Source: Sitta carolinensis (Eukaryota; Chordata; Aves; Passeriformes; Sittidae). Taken from it: DNA of 64,000 bases. A program made the position numbers and the translations under genes. The notes under the pieces are model-generated. The model did not search any database, was not told the origin of the DNA, and saw only the letters and a program-made list of their open reading frames with translations. Position 1 is the first letter of the stretch; each line of letters starts with the position of its first letter. Location of the stretch: assembly GCA_032173965.1 (NCBI GenBank), contig CM063287.1:6143859-6207858 (forward strand), given 5' to 3'. This document shows, one piece after another, positions 60,561 through 64,000 of the stretch.

Positions 60561-63500
60561 ATATACTGCGTCTGAAAGTACTGAATACACTAATCCGAAT
60601 TTTCTTGAAAGCGAGGTCTTTTTTTCTAGCTTTAGTTTAAATATACACAAGTATTTCTTAGCTGTGCTCAGGCTGTCCTGCTGGACATTAACTGTTCATT
60701 CTCAGAGCGCTCGCTGAATTTTCAAACTCTTTGAGAATACTTCTTTTTTTCATACATCCCCTTGTGGGAAGAAGACCAGGAGGCACCAGAAGGGCAGCTG
60801 TTGAAGAGCAGCTCTCTCCTGCAAAGAGAGAGCTGTGAGGGCACTCCTCCATGAGCCAGCTGCACAGACTGCTGTGATCTGTTTGAGGTCGTTGGTCGTG
60901 CCCTTGGTTAGAACCTAAGAGGACAAGTGTAGCCTTTTCTGATACCTTTAGAAAAGGTCTGGAAGGTGGATGTGCTGTGAGATGTGTCTGATTGCTGTTG
61001 CATTCGGATCCCTGTATCACTGCTCCTGCCTTTGTGCCAGCTGTGGTACCTCAGGGCCGAGGCTGTGCTGGCTTCATCAGGTGAGCAGCTCAGGGACTTT
61101 AACTTGCTGTGGTCTCTGTGTTGAGTGGGCTGGTGGCCATGCCAACCCCTCAGGGCCATGGAGAGTGTGGTTGTGTGTGGTTTTTTCACCCAGGAGCATT
61201 GGAGGCTGCCTTACCCTCAGCCCTCTCCTAGATCTACCTTGCTAAGGAGGCTGAGTCCGTGTAAGTATAAACCCAATATGACATTAATTTGTCGAACAGC
61301 TGTCTGACACCTTGTGTTTCTGCATATCCTTAGGACATAAATCACATCTCCTTTTTGACTGGATCGTGCTTATTGGTTGATCATTGCTTTTGACATGGCA
61401 GGAGGAGATGATGCTGCTTGAGACAAGCGATACAAGTACATTTGCAGTGCTTTTTGTGTTTGAAGGGATTTACTGTTCTGCTTGAAGGAGCAGCAGCAGT
61501 GAGCCTGCTGACAACTGAGTCACAGATGGATGCATGTGGGAATCCCCAGGACTGCTGCTCCCCTTTACAGCAAAACACAGTGCAATGCAGAACTGAGGGA
61601 GAACTCCAAGGCAAACAGCGAAAGAATCTAGGTCTACCCTGACAACACAATGTTAATTACATTTTATTTATATAAATGACCAGGGGGCACATATGTTAAA
61701 ATCTCTTTGGCGTCCCAGACTTCCACTTGGCTGAACTGCAGTGCTGTTTGTGCAAGGCACATGGGATCAGACCGACAATGCTGAGCTTGGATTATGGCAT
61801 TAGGTTGTATTCATGGCTGAGAACCCAGTGTAATGCTCTGAACAACTCCTTCTCTGCTGAGCAGAGGGCAGCTGCAAGAGTCAGTATCATCTTGTCTTTC
61901 CTACATTAATCATTACTCAGCAGTAACTTCACTGTAAGGAAGAGAAAAAGTGTATTTTGTCTTTTACATAATGATGGGACTAAAAAGGTCAACTGGTTTG
62001 TGAATACTAATGAGAGTATCTAAAATAGGTTGTGTTCACTGTGCTTGAAAGCAGTTAAGTACAAACATTGATTGGCTTCTTTTAGCATTTATTAAAACTC
62101 AAAGATTATTTTGTTAACATGACAAATGCAAAAGTACAGTAGGAGAAATGTACTAACACTTAGGAATGCAAGATAATATTAGAGGGATAATATCTCTAAT
62201 GCATATCTGAGATGATACATTTAACATGTTAAATCTCTCCTTATGCAGGACAGTTCCCACACTCATGAAACATGGAGAACTTCTCTGCTGCTTTCATTCT
62301 GTATTAGCATTTTGATAGGATGCCAGAAAACAAAAAGCTCCTGAGAACTGTTTGAAAATAAAACAAAAGGATGGCAACTGCTTAGAAAAAATAAATTGTC
62401 AGTATCTCCTTATAGCATTAATAGAAATATTTTAAATGCACCTAAAGTACTTGAATATAGGTTCAAAGTATTTTAAAGGGCTTTTTTGTAACATGTACTG
62501 AATCACTTTGTCTGAAAATCTCCAATATTGATATGATCGCAATAATGAAAATATCATAAACCATCCCTTCATTTCAAATAAGGAGATATTGTAGATAAAA
62601 GAACTGGTTATTCATGGTCACTGGTTATTCACGGGTTTGTATCTTCCTGGAGGAAAACTCAGCTGAAAATCAGGGAAAGTTTTTCAATAAACATTGCAGT
62701 ACACAGGGAAGAATGAGGGGAAAGTGTGTGGACCTTGTGAGAGGGAGCAGAGGGATATACAGTCCCTGCTGAGCTTTTTGGGGGGCTTCCAGGGGCTGAA
62801 ACCTGTGACTGCTGGCCTGAAATCATCCCCCAGCTCTGACTTTGCCAAACTCCTTACCCAGAGCAGGGAATGTTCCGCTGTTACTGTGGATCTTCCTTCA
62901 TTGTGGGACATGCAGCTGGTTTCATATAAACCTTTGGAGAAATACCTACAAATGTCCAACCTGGATTTTACTTTAGTAATTGTAATTAAATGAGAAAGGT
63001 GAACAACATATATGTATTAAACCTGGGGCAAAGGGAAAAAAAAAGTGTTCTTTGTTTCTTTGGAGCATCTGGGCAAAAAGCCCAGGCCCCACCAAAGTCT
63101 TTGGCAAAACTTCCATTAACTTAAATTGGGCAAAGCTTTCACTCTTGAGCCCGGGTCAGGTGGCTGGTTCCTGATTTTAGTTTTTGCATTTCACTTAGCT
63201 TACAATCAAGAATTAAAGCGGTAGAACCCAATAAACTGCTTTTTAACCTCTGTTTGGGTGCATGGGAGCAGGGGAGGTGCAGTCAAGGTCACACTTGGAG
63301 CTCCCTCAGCCTGGATGCAGGCCAGCAGTGCCTGGTGGCTGGAGGTGGCTGGCTCTGAGGAGGGTGTGGAGGGCTGCATAGCAGTGCATCCCTCCAGGGA
63401 ACAGGGCACAAACCCCATGGCCCGAGGCTGTGCACGGTGTTGGGCCCTGTCTGCTGCAGCAGTGCAAGTCAATCAGAAACATTCCTCACACGGAGACAGT

Positions 63501-63756
63501 TACATTAAAAATCTCTTTCCTGGAATGGCTGTTTCATTTCAACACATAATACTCCTTTTTTCCAATTTACTTCAGGTTTTATCTGTTTATCCTTTTTCAT
63601 CTTACAACAACCACCCACTACTGTGCTCGATCAGATCAAATGCGCTGCAACAGCACATTTAAATTCCAAATCTCTGTCAGGGAAGCTCGACCTGAAACCT
63701 CTCCTGAAGTAAGGGAAGTCAACTTTTCCTTCCCTCCAGGTATCATTCCAGCTGCC

Positions 63757-63777
63757 AAAAAAAAAAAAAAAAAAAAA
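63757..63777. repeat. A21 homopolymer
   Basis: The longest A run I found in the window; no retroposed gene is recognisable upstream of it. Confidence 0.95.
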
Positions 63778-64000
63778 GCTCTACTCTTACAGGTGGGAGT
63801 GTAGATGAGAAGAGTGAGGTTTATACAATAATAAAATACAATATAGATTTACATGTACACATCATGCTTGACTTTGTTTGAATATTCCTCCTCCTAGCAA
63901 TTGTAAGAGTAGACTTAAAAAACAATTTTCATTTCAAGTAAGCTTTTTTTTTCCCCTTAAGGTGTTATTTTCTTTTTCAATCTGCAAATCCCATTTAAGT

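Larger units (their letters stand above)
59461..64000. other. Flank upstream of CDK1
   Basis: This is mostly AT-rich noncoding sequence with an AT microsatellite (60505-60560) and an A21 run (63757-63777). No exon or RNA gene is recognisable. By human synteny the 5' end of ANK3 would lie further right, outside this window. Confidence 0.55.

Overview
This is a vertebrate nuclear window, almost certainly from a bird. The sequence holds two multi-exon genes with canonical GT-AG introns, CpG-island promoters and kilobases of AT-rich noncoding DNA. It also carries fragments of CR1 LINEs, the main interspersed repeat of birds and other sauropsids. The encoded CDK1 has a C-terminal tail that I recall as avian-type. 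The species cannot be fixed by reading alone.

Layout from left to right. Positions ~395-1045 are a CpG island that looks like the RHOBTB1 promoter and first noncoding exon. RHOBTB1 runs on the + strand, with nine coding exons from 11663 to 29286. Joined they give an open frame of 694 codons plus stop with every splice phase matching. Its 3' UTR runs to a poly(A) signal at 31382. Positions ~31.4-50.8 kb are intergenic, with no gene I can support. CDK1 lies on the - strand, with seven coding exons from 58254 down to 51517 that give 302 codons plus stop. Its CpG-island promoter is at ~58640-59400 and a noncoding first exon ends at 59048. Positions ~59.5-64 kb are upstream flank without recognisable genes. 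The two genes converge tail to tail. From memory this matches the human 10q21 order TMEM26 - RHOBTB1 - CDK1 - ANK3.

The two genes are unrelated in function. RHOBTB1 is an atypical Rho-family protein with two BTB domains, thought to be a CUL3 ubiquitin-ligase adaptor. CDK1 is the mitotic cyclin-dependent kinase. The most informative regulatory sequence is the CDK1 promoter, which has an E2F-like site, two CCAAT boxes exactly 33 bp apart and a CDE/CHR-like element. A perfect MEF2 consensus sits beside a CCAAT box in the RHOBTB1 island.

I found no sign of a new multi-gene system. The less usual signals are small: a near-perfect 22-bp stem hairpin in a RHOBTB1 intron, a back-to-back pair of perfect hairpins in a CDK1 intron, a short GC-rich minisatellite in the RHOBTB1 island, miR-31 seed matches on both sides of the RHOBTB1 poly(A) signal, and a few CDK1 residue changes.
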